This document shows, in pieces, positions 37,532 through 46,047 of a stretch of 64,000 nucleotides of DNA. The translations under genes and the position numbers were made by a program. The stretch is from positions 662,001-726,000 of the forward strand of contig NZ_CP125098.1 of NCBI RefSeq assembly GCF_030020805.1, in the 5' to 3' direction. Position 1 is the stretch's first letter, and every line of letters begins with the position of its first letter. The notes under the pieces are model-generated. The model made no database searches, was not told the DNA's origin, and saw only the letters and a list, made by a program, of their open reading frames with translations. This DNA comes from Paenibacillus sp. RC67 (lineage in GTDB: Bacteria; Bacillota; Bacilli; Paenibacillales; NBRC-103111).

Positions 37532-39793
37532 ATGTTCAACATGGTTAAAATTAAAAGCTTAATGCTGTTTATTATTTTAATTTTACTAATTTCGAGTTGT
37601 CTATTATTAGATTTTCGCATATATTATCCATTAATATTATGTTTTCTTTTAACAATGGTATTTTATTATTTTGAAGAAAATGGAAGGTTTCTAGATATAT
37701 CTCATACAAAGTTGTTTTTATTAGTATTAAGTGTGAGTATAAGTGGTTTATATTTCTTAGCTGTATTAGGTAGCCATATTTTAAATTATACTTATATAGA
37801 TTGGTTGCTTTTGAAAGAAGACCCTGCCCAGCATTATATAGGATGGCAATTCTTTAGAAATGAACCTTGGAGCATTCCCTTTGGGAAAATTGAAAGCTTT
37901 GGTTATCCTTTAAACACTTCAATTTTCTATACTGATTCTGTTCCGTTACTAGCTTTCATATTTAAAACGCTAAATCCTGTGTTACCTCCTACTTTCCAAT
38001 ATATGGGCTATTGGATGTTGATATGTTATATTTTACAAGGTTTTTTTGGATTAATGCTTATCCGTAAAATAACCCATAATACATCGGTTCAAATTCTAGC
38101 TGCTATGTTTTTTGTAATTAGCCCTATTATGCTCTGGAGGGCTTACGGACATGAAGCATTAATGGGGCACTGGGTAATATTGGCCTCTATATTATTATTT
38201 ATTAATAAATCCTATTTCCCGTTTGTTAAGTGGTTATTACTAATAACTGTAAGTTTACTTGTACATCCATATATTTTTATAATGATACTAGGTCTTTTTT
38301 TTGTTCAATTATTTGAGTTGGCTGTTATTAAAAAAGTAATTTCTTATAAAATACTACTAATATATATAATAATTATCTCTATAAATATTATTTTTTTACT
38401 GTGGTCAGTAGGTTACTTTACTTTAGGGAAAGTTGGTTCTACGAGTGGCTATGGTGATTTAAGCTTTAATTTAACATCTTTATTCAATCCACAAGGATGG
38501 TCAAACGGCCTAATAAAAGATAGAAGTCTTGCAATAAGTGGGCAGTATGAGGGTTTTAGTTACTTTGGTGTTGGAATAATTGTAATATTATTATGGGCGT
38601 TTTTTCAAATCCTAAATAAGCCTTCACTAGTAAAACCAATAAAAAACTTTTGGGTTGGTTTAAGTATTGTATTTGTTATCTATTTTGCAATTGCAACATC
38701 TAATGTTATTACATTAGATAATCATATACTAGCTAATATTAAATTGAATGAAAACATTCTTGCTCTATTAGGTACAATTCGAGCTTCTGGTAGAATGATT
38801 TGGCCATTGTATTATATGATAATTTTCTTCAGTTTATATATTTTAATAAGAGGTTCCTCAAAAAAAGTCGTAATATTATTGTTATCATTTTCACTTTTTA
38901 TTCAGTATTATGATTTATCCTCTAAAATGCAAGAGTTTCACAAGTCTTATAATAATTATTCCACTTGGAACAATCCGCTAAAATCAGCCTTTTGGAACTT
39001 TGCAACAACACAATTTGATAATATTGTTTTTGTACCTTTAAATGACAAGTTATATCTTCCTTTTTCTTATTTAGCGTCTAATAACAATATGAAGATTAAT
39101 ATTGGATATTTTGCTAGACAAGATTATTCTAAACGCATTGCAATCAATACAGAAACTAGGCGACAACTACTTAATGGAGTATATGATACAAAAACATTAT
39201 ATATTATAGATAAAAGCGATATTAACTCTTTCATTTTGAATGGTACGGAAGTATATAATATTGATGGGTATTTTGTGTTTATACCTACCGCAAACTTACT
39301 AAGAAATGAAATAAATAATTTTAATTTACAGAAAGTTAATCTTAATAACCTAATTAACTATAAACTTGGTGATGAAGTAAAATTTGGCCTTAATGGAGTT
39401 TTTCGAAAATATTCATTGTCCGGTTGGGAGGAAAGTTCTGGAAAAGATGGCACTTGGACAGAAGGTCACATCTCTGAACTTAGATTTTTTTTACAGGATA
39501 GAGTTAATGAAGATTTACAATTAAACTTAGATATGATTCCGTTGATAAACCACAAACTGGATAGGCAAATGCTTATTATTAGTATTAACGATAAAGTTAT
39601 TTGGGAAGGTCCTATATCAAGAGCACAACAGTTGAAAGTAGCAATCCCAAACAACGTACTCAACGATAGTAATCAGCTGTATATAAAATTTCAAACACCA
39701 AGTGCAACTTCTCCTAAAGATATGGGAATTAATGAGGATACTAGGATTTTAGGATTGCACTTTAGATCGTTGATAATAACTAGATTTGAATAA
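37532..39793 (+). CDS. GT-C-type membrane glycosyltransferase with C-terminal beta-sandwich
   Basis: 753 residues, ATG at 37532 after TAGGAGG. Ten to twelve membrane helices fill the first 480 residues. The first outer loop has W-L-L-L-K-E-D-P-A-Q-H-Y, with the acidic pair expected in a GT-C catalytic site. The last 130 residues form a soluble beta-rich domain with G-W-E-E-S-S, G-T-W-T-E-G and I-L-G-L-H-F-R, a module also seen at the end of the 949-residue protein at 46048. The gene is followed by a GtrB-like GT2 and GtrA. I infer that it transfers a sugar from undecaprenyl phosphate to the exported glycan. Confidence 0.75.
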   Translation: MFNMVKIKSLMLFIILILLISSCLLLDFRIYYPLILCFLLTMVFYYFEENGRFLDISHTKLFLLVLSVSISGLYFLAVLGSHILNYTYIDWLLLKEDPAQHYIGWQFFRNEPWSIPFGKIESFGYPLNTSIFYTDSVPLLAFIFKTLNPVLPPTFQYMGYWMLICYILQGFFGLMLIRKITHNTSVQILAAMFFVISPIMLWRAYGHEALMGHWVILASILLFINKSYFPFVKWLLLITVSLLVHPYIFIMILGLFFVQLFELAVIKKVISYKILLIYIIIISINIIFLLWSVGYFTLGKVGSTSGYGDLSFNLTSLFNPQGWSNGLIKDRSLAISGQYEGFSYFGVGIIVILLWAFFQILNKPSLVKPIKNFWVGLSIVFVIYFAIATSNVITLDNHILANIKLNENILALLGTIRASGRMIWPLYYMIIFFSLYILIRGSSKKVVILLLSFSLFIQYYDLSSKMQEFHKSYNNYSTWNNPLKSAFWNFATTQFDNIVFVPLNDKLYLPFSYLASNNNMKINIGYFARQDYSKRIAINTETRRQLLNGVYDTKTLYIIDKSDINSFILNGTEVYNIDGYFVFIPTANLLRNEINNFNLQKVNLNNLINYKLGDEVKFGLNGVFRKYSLSGWEESSGKDGTWTEGHISELRFFLQDRVNEDLQLNLDMIPLINHKLDRQMLIISINDKVIWEGPISRAQQLKVAIPNNVLNDSNQLYIKFQTPSATSPKDMGINEDTRILGLHFRSLIITRFE

Positions 39794-39833
39794 AGCTTGT
39801 TTTGTTAATTTAGATTAAGAAAGGAAGTTCATC

Positions 39834-40805
39834 TTGAGAAAGATAACAATATTAATACCTGCATATAATGAAGAAGCCGTGCTCCACCAACTCTATACTC
39901 GTTTAAATAAAGTGATTGATATTATACCTAACTATAATTTTGAGCTTCTGTTTATTAATGATGGAAGTAAGGATAACACAATTGATATCATAAAGAACAT
40001 GAGGCAACATGATAAAAGAATTTCATATATAGATCTTTCCAGAAATTTTGGAAAAGAAATTGCTATGATTGCAGGTCTTGATTATGCTACGGGTGATGCT
40101 GTTGTTATTATCGATGCCGATCTTCAAGATCCTCCTGAATTAATTGTTGAAATGATTAATTACTGGGAAGAAGGTTTCGATGATGTATACGCAAAAAGAA
40201 GAAATAGAGCTGGAGAAACTTGGTTGAAAAAATTTACCGCGAATATGTTTTATAAAACACTTCAAAGGATAAGTAAAATACCTATACAAGAAAATACAGG
40301 AGATTTTAGATTACTTGATAGACGCTGTGTAGAAGCATTGAAAAAACTTAGAGAGACACAAAGATACACAAAAGGGATGTTTAGTTGGATAGGTTTCAAT
40401 AAAAAAGAAATACTTTTTGATCGCGACCCTAGGGCTGCTGGAGAAACAAAATGGAACTATTTTAAACTAGCAGATTTAGCCATTGAGGGAATAACATCTT
40501 TTACGATAGCTCCTCTGAGGTTATCTGTATTATTTGGCTTATTCATTTCATTATTTGCTTTTATTTATATGCTTTTTATAATTACAAAAACCGTTTTGTA
40601 CGGTGAATCCGTTGCAGGGTATCCTTCTCTTATTACAGTAATTTTATTTCTTGGAGGTATACAACTATTATCTATAGGTATAATAGGTGAATATTTAGGG
40701 AGAATATTCAATGAAACAAAGAGAAGACCACTATATTTTATAAATGAATATAACAATAGGAAAGATGAAATTGGAGAAAAAGCAGAATTAATCGGAAAAT
40801 TTTAG
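39834..40805 (+). CDS. GtrB-like polyprenyl-phosphate glycosyltransferase (GT2)
   Basis: 323 residues from a TTG at 39834 with AAAGGAAG upstream. GT-A fold: I-L-I-P-A-Y-N-E-E at the N-terminus, I-N-D-G-S-K-D, I-D-A-D-L-Q-D-P-P (DXD-type) and a K-R-R-N-R-A-G-E-T segment. Two membrane helices follow at about 230-255 and 265-290. This is the layout of GtrB/ArnC/DPM1-like enzymes that load a sugar on undecaprenyl phosphate. gtrA follows after eight bases, which supports the assignment. Confidence 0.9.
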   Translation: MRKITILIPAYNEEAVLHQLYTRLNKVIDIIPNYNFELLFINDGSKDNTIDIIKNMRQHDKRISYIDLSRNFGKEIAMIAGLDYATGDAVVIIDADLQDPPELIVEMINYWEEGFDDVYAKRRNRAGETWLKKFTANMFYKTLQRISKIPIQENTGDFRLLDRRCVEALKKLRETQRYTKGMFSWIGFNKKEILFDRDPRAAGETKWNYFKLADLAIEGITSFTIAPLRLSVLFGLFISLFAFIYMLFIITKTVLYGESVAGYPSLITVILFLGGIQLLSIGIIGEYLGRIFNETKRRPLYFINEYNNRKDEIGEKAELIGKF

Positions 40806-40813
40806 GTGGCGAA

Positions 40814-41212
40814 ATGACTTTAAAAAAAGAACTTGGTAATTATATTTTTTTTGGTATTCTCACAACTGTTGTGAATATTGTTATGTATGCATTGTTAACA
40901 AAAAGTCTGATTGTTGATTATAAAATAGCTACAGCATTTGCTTGGTTAGTCTCTGTAATTTTTGCTTTCATTACTAATAAATTATACGTATTTAAAAGCT
41001 ATAATAATGAAATATATAAAGTTATTAAGGAAATATTATTTTTTATCTTTTTTAGAATTCTTTCTTTGATTATGGATTTATTAGTTATGATGTTAATGGT
41101 TCAATATTTAATGCAAGATGACTTTTTTTCGAAGATTATATCGAATATATTAGTTGTTGCTACTAATTATTTATTCAGTAAATTTATTATTTTTTCGAAA
41201 AAATCAATTTAG
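40814..41212 (+). CDS. gtrA: GtrA family membrane protein, putative lipid-sugar flippase
   Basis: 132 residues with four membrane helices, the standard GtrA size. Typical marks are Y-I-F-F-G-I-L-T-T-V-V-N at helix one and F-I-T-N-K-L-Y-V-F after helix two. GtrA is proposed to flip undecaprenyl-phosphate-glucose to the outer face. It closes the plus-strand block. Confidence 0.9.
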   Translation: MTLKKELGNYIFFGILTTVVNIVMYALLTKSLIVDYKIATAFAWLVSVIFAFITNKLYVFKSYNNEIYKVIKEILFFIFFRILSLIMDLLVMMLMVQYLMQDDFFSKIISNILVVATNYLFSKFIIFSKKSI

Positions 41213-41382
41213 TAACATTTATAAAACAGTTAATGAATATATTACTTCATTTATTATATTCCATAATAAACTTAGCCCAAGGTATACTAAAATAATTTAT
41301 ATACCGGATATAGATATTCTGGTAATCGTCTAATTCTAAAGGACGTTCTGTTTATGCTGACCCCAAAAAACGTAATGATCCA

Positions 41383-41424
41383 CAACCGCCGACTTCCTTA
41401 CAACGATAGGGCCGTCGGCGGTTG
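41383..41424. other. Inverted repeat between convergent operons
   Basis: CAACCGCCGAC and GTCGGCGGTTG are perfect 11-bp arms with a 20-base loop. There is no T-run on either side, but the location between gtrA and ugd stops suggests a transcription barrier. The rest of 41213-41466 holds nothing recognisable. Confidence 0.55.
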
Positions 41425-41466
41425 CTTGTCATGTATCCATTTCTTAACAGAAGTCCTATTATTCTC

Positions 41467-42762
41467 TTAATTTATTACTCGTCCCATTCCCTCATAGATA
41501 AAACCATAATTCTTTAACATCATTGGATTTAATGCATTCCTCGCATCTATGACCACTTTTTTTCTGACTAATCCTGATATTTTTTCCCAATCAAGTTCTA
41601 AAAATATTGGCCATTCCGTCATTAATACAATAACATCCACACCTTCTAAAGCTCCATATACTTCTTTACAATTTTTTATATTGGTTATATGATTATAAAC
41701 TTGTTCCTTCACAATGGGATCATATGCCTTAATCTCGATACCATGTTCTTGTAACTGCTTAATAACAAAAATTGAAGGAGCTTCTCTCATATCATCTGTA
41801 TTTGGTTTGAAAGCAAGTCCTAAAACACCTACGCTTCCCTGTTTGTTAAGTAAATATTTCAAAACTTTTTGAACAATAATCTTTCTCTGAGATGCATTCA
41901 CTTCTTCAACTTCTTTAAGAAGTTTAAAGTCATATCCTTCTTCTTTAGCGGCTGTAATTAACGCTTTTACATCTTTAGGAAAACATGATCCGCCATATCC
42001 AACTCCAGCATTTAAAAAATGTGGTCCAATTCGTTTATCAAGCCCTATACCTTTCGAAATCATTGTAATATCAACATCTAACTTTTCACATAAGTTTGAC
42101 ATTGCATTTATAAAAGAAATTTTTGTAGCCAAAAATGCATTTGAAGCATACTTGATCATTTCAGAGGCGTTTAGAGTTGTCTCAATAATTGGACAATTAT
42201 ATTTATTATATAATTGTTTCATAACGTCTAATCCTCGTTGGTCAGTTGAACCAATAATTATTCTATCAGGATTCATCGCATCATATACCGCGGAACCTTC
42301 TCTTAAAAACTCCGGATTGGAAACAACATTATAAACGATCTCTTCCCCTCTGAAGGATCGAATAATTTTATTTATCTCTTCACAAGTTCCAACAGGAACA
42401 GTGCTTTTAATTGCGATTGTTACATTATTATTTAAATATGGAGCAATATCATTTGCAACAGCATAAACAGAAGTTAAATCTACATCTCCCGATTCTGACA
42501 TCGGAGTCCCAACAGCAATAAATATTACTTCTGCTGCCCTAACAGCTCCTATAATGTCATCAGTAAAAAATAGCCTATTAGACTCCATGTTTTTCTTAAG
42601 AATACTATCTAGATCTGGTTCATAAATCGGAATATTTCCATTTTGAAGTTGCTGTATTTTATTAGGATCTTTATCTATACAAGTTACAACATGCCCTATT
42701 TCAGAAAGGCAGCATCCTGTAATGAGCCCAACATAGCCAGTTCCTACTATAGACACTTTCAT
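41467..42762 (-). CDS. ugd: UDP-glucose 6-dehydrogenase
   Basis: 431 residues. It oxidises UDP-glucose twice with NAD+ to UDP-glucuronate. Marks: G-T-G-Y-V-G-L-I-T-G at the N-terminus, the T-P-M-S-E-S-G-D-V-D loop, S-N-P-E-F-L-R-E-G-S, and catalytic Cys in G-Y-G-G-S-C-F-P-K-D near residue 258; L-G-L-A-F-K-P-N-T-D-D-M-R in the C-terminal half. UDP-GlcA could enter the exported glycan or an adaptor. Stands alone at the end of the minus-strand block with its own ribosome site. Confidence 0.96.
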   Translation of the reverse strand: MKVSIVGTGYVGLITGCCLSEIGHVVTCIDKDPNKIQQLQNGNIPIYEPDLDSILKKNMESNRLFFTDDIIGAVRAAEVIFIAVGTPMSESGDVDLTSVYAVANDIAPYLNNNVTIAIKSTVPVGTCEEINKIIRSFRGEEIVYNVVSNPEFLREGSAVYDAMNPDRIIIGSTDQRGLDVMKQLYNKYNCPIIETTLNASEMIKYASNAFLATKISFINAMSNLCEKLDVDITMISKGIGLDKRIGPHFLNAGVGYGGSCFPKDVKALITAAKEEGYDFKLLKEVEEVNASQRKIIVQKVLKYLLNKQGSVGVLGLAFKPNTDDMREAPSIFVIKQLQEHGIEIKAYDPIVKEQVYNHITNIKNCKEVYGALEGVDVIVLMTEWPIFLELDWEKISGLVRKKVVIDARNALNPMMLKNYGFIYEGMGRVIN

Positions 42763-42939
42763 TTTGAGCCTCCACTTTTTTAGAATTAGTTGAATTATGT
42801 TTTGTTATATTGATAATAGAGAAAGCATTTATTAGTTCATTCGCTTGACAAGTTACGATGTACCTGAGATTGTGAAAGTTTTGGAAGGGAAGTGTTACCC
42901 ATATCCGGGTTAATATGTAAAATTGGTGCCACTCTATCT

Positions 42940-43941
42940 CTAGGAAATATTTCTTTTTTTGGAAATACTGTATTTTGGTGTTGGCGAGTGATCTGTTTGA
43001 GCTGAATCTAACTCCATTTTTTTTACTCTGTACAAAGCCTCTTCTAACAATTTTCTATTGTTAGAAATCAAGTCCGCTACAAGTCCAATAAGACCTACCT
43101 GAAATCCGATTATCATTAGGGTAGCAGCTAGAATCAAAGATTGAATGTGACCATTGCCGTTTCCATGTAAATAATAAAAAACATATCTCAAAGAAACACA
43201 AAGTCCAGCTACGAACATGATAAACCCAGTCGTCATAAACACTTTCAGCGGTCGATACATGGTATAAATTCGAATGATAGTATTGGCTGATCTCTTCATA
43301 TAATTGCCAATGCTTTTAAAGAGTCGTGATTCTCTTAACTTCCCATTTGTACCTATTTTCACGTGACCAACTGCCATTTTCTTATGTCCTGCTTGAATAA
43401 TAGTTTCTAGTGTATAAGTGAACTCGGAAACAATATTTATGCGGAGAGCTGCTTCACGCGTATATGCTCTAAATCCGCTTGTTGTATCTGGTATATCAGT
43501 TTGGGATATTTTACGGACAATCCAACTTCCGAATTTTTGAAAAAATTTCTTGATTGGGGAGAAATGGGCAATGCTATCTGTCTGCCTATTCCCAATAACA
43601 ATATCGCATTTTTTGGTTAATAAAGGCTGTATAAGTTTGGGAATATCACTACCTTTATATTGATTGTCTGCATCTGTATTAACAATAATATCGGCACCAA
43701 GCCTTAAACAAGCATCCATACCAGCTTTGAAAGCTTCTGCTAATCCACGATTCCGTGGAAACTTTACAATATGATTTACTCCCATTTTTTTTGCAACTTC
43801 AATGGTCCTATCTGTACTTCCATCATCTATGATCAGTAGTTCAATTTCATCAATGCCATTAATCGATTTAGGAAGATCATTTATTGTTATTGCGAGCGTA
43901 TCTTCTTCATTTAGGCAAGGAATTTGGATAATTAATTTCAT
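42940..43941 (-). CDS. DPM1-like glycosyltransferase (GT2) with membrane tail
   Basis: 333 residues. GT-A domain with I-P-C-L-N-E-E, I-D-D-G-S-T-D-R-T, F-P-R-N-R-G-L and V-N-T-D-A-D-N-Q-Y (DXD), then two membrane helices at about 235-255 and 270-295. It probably makes a polyprenyl-phosphate sugar. Its N-terminus overlaps the neighbouring gene by 35 bases, so the two are co-translated. Together with the flippase-like protein and the GT-C gene at 46048 it forms a second Gtr-like set. Confidence 0.88.
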   Translation of the reverse strand: MKLIIQIPCLNEEDTLAITINDLPKSINGIDEIELLIIDDGSTDRTIEVAKKMGVNHIVKFPRNRGLAEAFKAGMDACLRLGADIIVNTDADNQYKGSDIPKLIQPLLTKKCDIVIGNRQTDSIAHFSPIKKFFQKFGSWIVRKISQTDIPDTTSGFRAYTREAALRINIVSEFTYTLETIIQAGHKKMAVGHVKIGTNGKLRESRLFKSIGNYMKRSANTIIRIYTMYRPLKVFMTTGFIMFVAGLCVSLRYVFYYLHGNGNGHIQSLILAATLMIIGFQVGLIGLVADLISNNRKLLEEALYRVKKMELDSAQTDHSPTPKYSISKKRNIS

Positions 43942-44842
43942 CTGTATTCACTTCACTTTCACTTTTTTTAAAAATGATACATAACCATCCCGAAATAAAT
44001 AAAATAGTTAATATCAACAAAGAAACAATATTTTGAACTGCAGTCACCAAAGCTGATTGTTCTGATGAGTACCCTAGTCTACTTAAACCCAACATCCATC
44101 CAATTTCTTGAGTACCCACATTAATTCCATTAATGGGGATGTAATTACCAATGAATGCATAGTTAACGACATACACTACGTTACTTATCGAAATTTGTAT
44201 GAGATCATTAGTAATGAAGTAAGCAAAAATATAAAGGTTGACATAGATTAACAGTGATATGAACTGTAGTAGAACAATTTTATTTAGAGTAATTCCAGGG
44301 ACATCTCCTAAATATTTTTTAATCAATCGAAGGATATATATATTATCGTTTTTTTCGGTTTGGAGAAACAGTGAAATAATATAAGATGATAGAATGAAAA
44401 ATATTATGAATAAAAATAAGGAAAAAAATAGATGTTTGTTGTAATTTTGAGTGAAAACCACCAAATATAATATAGAAAGGGCATCCAACGCTCTCATTAG
44501 AAATAATGTAGAAGTTCCAACAGAGGTTTCAACCTTGTGTTGTTTTTTTAGCAAAACAACATAAGAGATTTCTCCGCTTTTAAATGGAAGAATTCTTAGT
44601 AAAAATTGATATATCATCATAAATGGCATTAATCGCAGGGTATTTAAGTTTTCGAGTACTAACGATAGTCTATAGGCTCTCAAAATGAATTGAACGACAT
44701 AAATTATGATACCAATCAGTACTGTAGATATATTAATTTTTGTAATGGCAATCATCATATCATCAATATTTATTAATTTAATACAAAGTACTAATACTAT
44801 GATCGTTACGATAACAGAGAAGAGTGCTTTTTTATTTATCAT
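43907..44842 (-). CDS. Lysylphosphatidylglycerol synthase TM-type (UPF0104) membrane protein
   Basis: 311 residues from the ATG at 44842, preceded by AAGAAGGG; a longer frame to 44878 lies inside the GT4 gene. About eight membrane helices, with M-P-F-M-M-I-Y-Q-F-L-L-R-I-L-P-F-K-S-G-E-I-S-Y as the characteristic segment. This fold is the flippase half of MprF and occurs alone in many glycan clusters, where flipping of lipid-linked sugars is suspected. It overlaps the GT4 gene upstream by 11 bases. Role as flippase is inferred from context. Confidence 0.75.
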   Translation of the reverse strand: MINKKALFSVIVTIIVLVLCIKLINIDDMMIAITKINISTVLIGIIIYVVQFILRAYRLSLVLENLNTLRLMPFMMIYQFLLRILPFKSGEISYVVLLKKQHKVETSVGTSTLFLMRALDALSILYLVVFTQNYNKHLFFSLFLFIIFFILSSYIISLFLQTEKNDNIYILRLIKKYLGDVPGITLNKIVLLQFISLLIYVNLYIFAYFITNDLIQISISNVVYVVNYAFIGNYIPINGINVGTQEIGWMLGLSRLGYSSEQSALVTAVQNIVSLLILTILFISGWLCIIFKKSESEVNTDEINYPNSLPK

Positions 44843-45992
44843 TTTGCTGGCCCTTCTTGGCTTTGGCACCTTGCACAATTTGATGGCATAATTCGTCCCA
44901 ACTAAATTTAGTTTTGAAATATTCTACATTTTCTGACATAACCTGTTCTCGTGAGTTTTCATAAAAATCAACTATAGATTCATAAATGGCATCACTACTT
45001 TTGCTGGGTACTGTGTAGCCAGTCTCTCCATTTATTACAACCTCGGGAAGACCACCTACATTCGTCACAAGCACAGGTTTATTGTAGCTGTATGCAAGTT
45101 GAACGACAGCACTTTGAGTTGCGGTAGTATAAGGAAGAACGACTATATCCGCGGTGCAAAAATATTGATGAATTTGTTCGGTAAGGACATAATGATCTAT
45201 AATTGTTACATAATTATGTAGTGAATAATCAGAGATAAATTTAAGGTATTCCTCTTTAGAACCCTTCATGAACTCCCCGACAATGAGTAAATGAATATCA
45301 GAGAATTTTTTGACTAAAGGTACCATGCTTCTTAATAAGAACATTAATCCTTTATACGGCCTTACAAATCCAAAGAATAAAAGCACTTTTTTACTATGCA
45401 AGCCCAATAAATATTGCGAGCTTTCCTTGGATACTTGTCTGGAATTTATTTCATGAAATGATGGCATAAAAGCTTTTTTAGCGATCGCTTCAGGAATAAT
45501 ATTTTTTAAATTGGATAGATCTTCTGAGGAATGGACCATGAAGAAATCACCAAGTCTTAATGTTTTACTAGTAATCCATTGTTTGATACGGCTTGTCTCA
45601 TGTTCAATAACATTGTGACATAAGAACATAATCCTTGCATTCGTCTTTCCTCTAGTAAGCGTACAAAGTACAATGTACAAAGGTGCGAAGAAAGTCACCC
45701 ACCAAGGGATAATGATAACTTCAGGTTGGTATTCTCTTATGTGTTTGACAGCTTGAAGCCAAGTTAAAGGGTTGATAGAGTCTAAAACTCGAAGAATATC
45801 AGGCTCGTAAAGACTAATATTCTCTTTCTCTTCGTCGCTTTTTCCAGGATACAAAAATTTGGGGTATTGTCTTCTAAACCCAATAAATTGAACTTGATGG
45901 CTATTTTTTAATAACGACCTGTATAACAAAGTATTATAGTGTGATATCCCGCCACGATACGGATAGGATGGACCTATTATTGTGATTCTCAT
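44832..45992 (-). CDS. Glycosyltransferase, GT4 family
   Basis: 386 residues. I-I-G-P-S-Y-P-Y-R-G-G-I-S-H-Y-N at the start, L-C-H-N-V-I-E-H-E in the middle, then F-F-G-F-V-R-P-Y-K-G and a donor-side T-A-T-Q-S-A-V-V-Q-L-A-Y, where the usual E-x7-E is replaced, so the donor site is atypical. It resembles glycosyltransferases of exopolysaccharide clusters. First enzyme gene after the 949-residue protein in the right block. Confidence 0.82.
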   Translation of the reverse strand: MRITIIGPSYPYRGGISHYNTLLYRSLLKNSHQVQFIGFRRQYPKFLYPGKSDEEKENISLYEPDILRVLDSINPLTWLQAVKHIREYQPEVIIIPWWVTFFAPLYIVLCTLTRGKTNARIMFLCHNVIEHETSRIKQWITSKTLRLGDFFMVHSSEDLSNLKNIIPEAIAKKAFMPSFHEINSRQVSKESSQYLLGLHSKKVLLFFGFVRPYKGLMFLLRSMVPLVKKFSDIHLLIVGEFMKGSKEEYLKFISDYSLHNYVTIIDHYVLTEQIHQYFCTADIVVLPYTTATQSAVVQLAYSYNKPVLVTNVGGLPEVVINGETGYTVPSKSSDAIYESIVDFYENSREQVMSENVEYFKTKFSWDELCHQIVQGAKAKKGQQNDK

Positions 45993-46047
45993 AAGAATCC
46001 CCTTGATTTGTGGATTTGTTCTTTATGTATACAGCATGAAACGATCT

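Noticed and set aside
41383..41424. Intrinsic terminator between gtrA and ugd
   Set aside because: The stem is perfect but lacks a T-run on both strands, so it is listed only as an inverted repeat.
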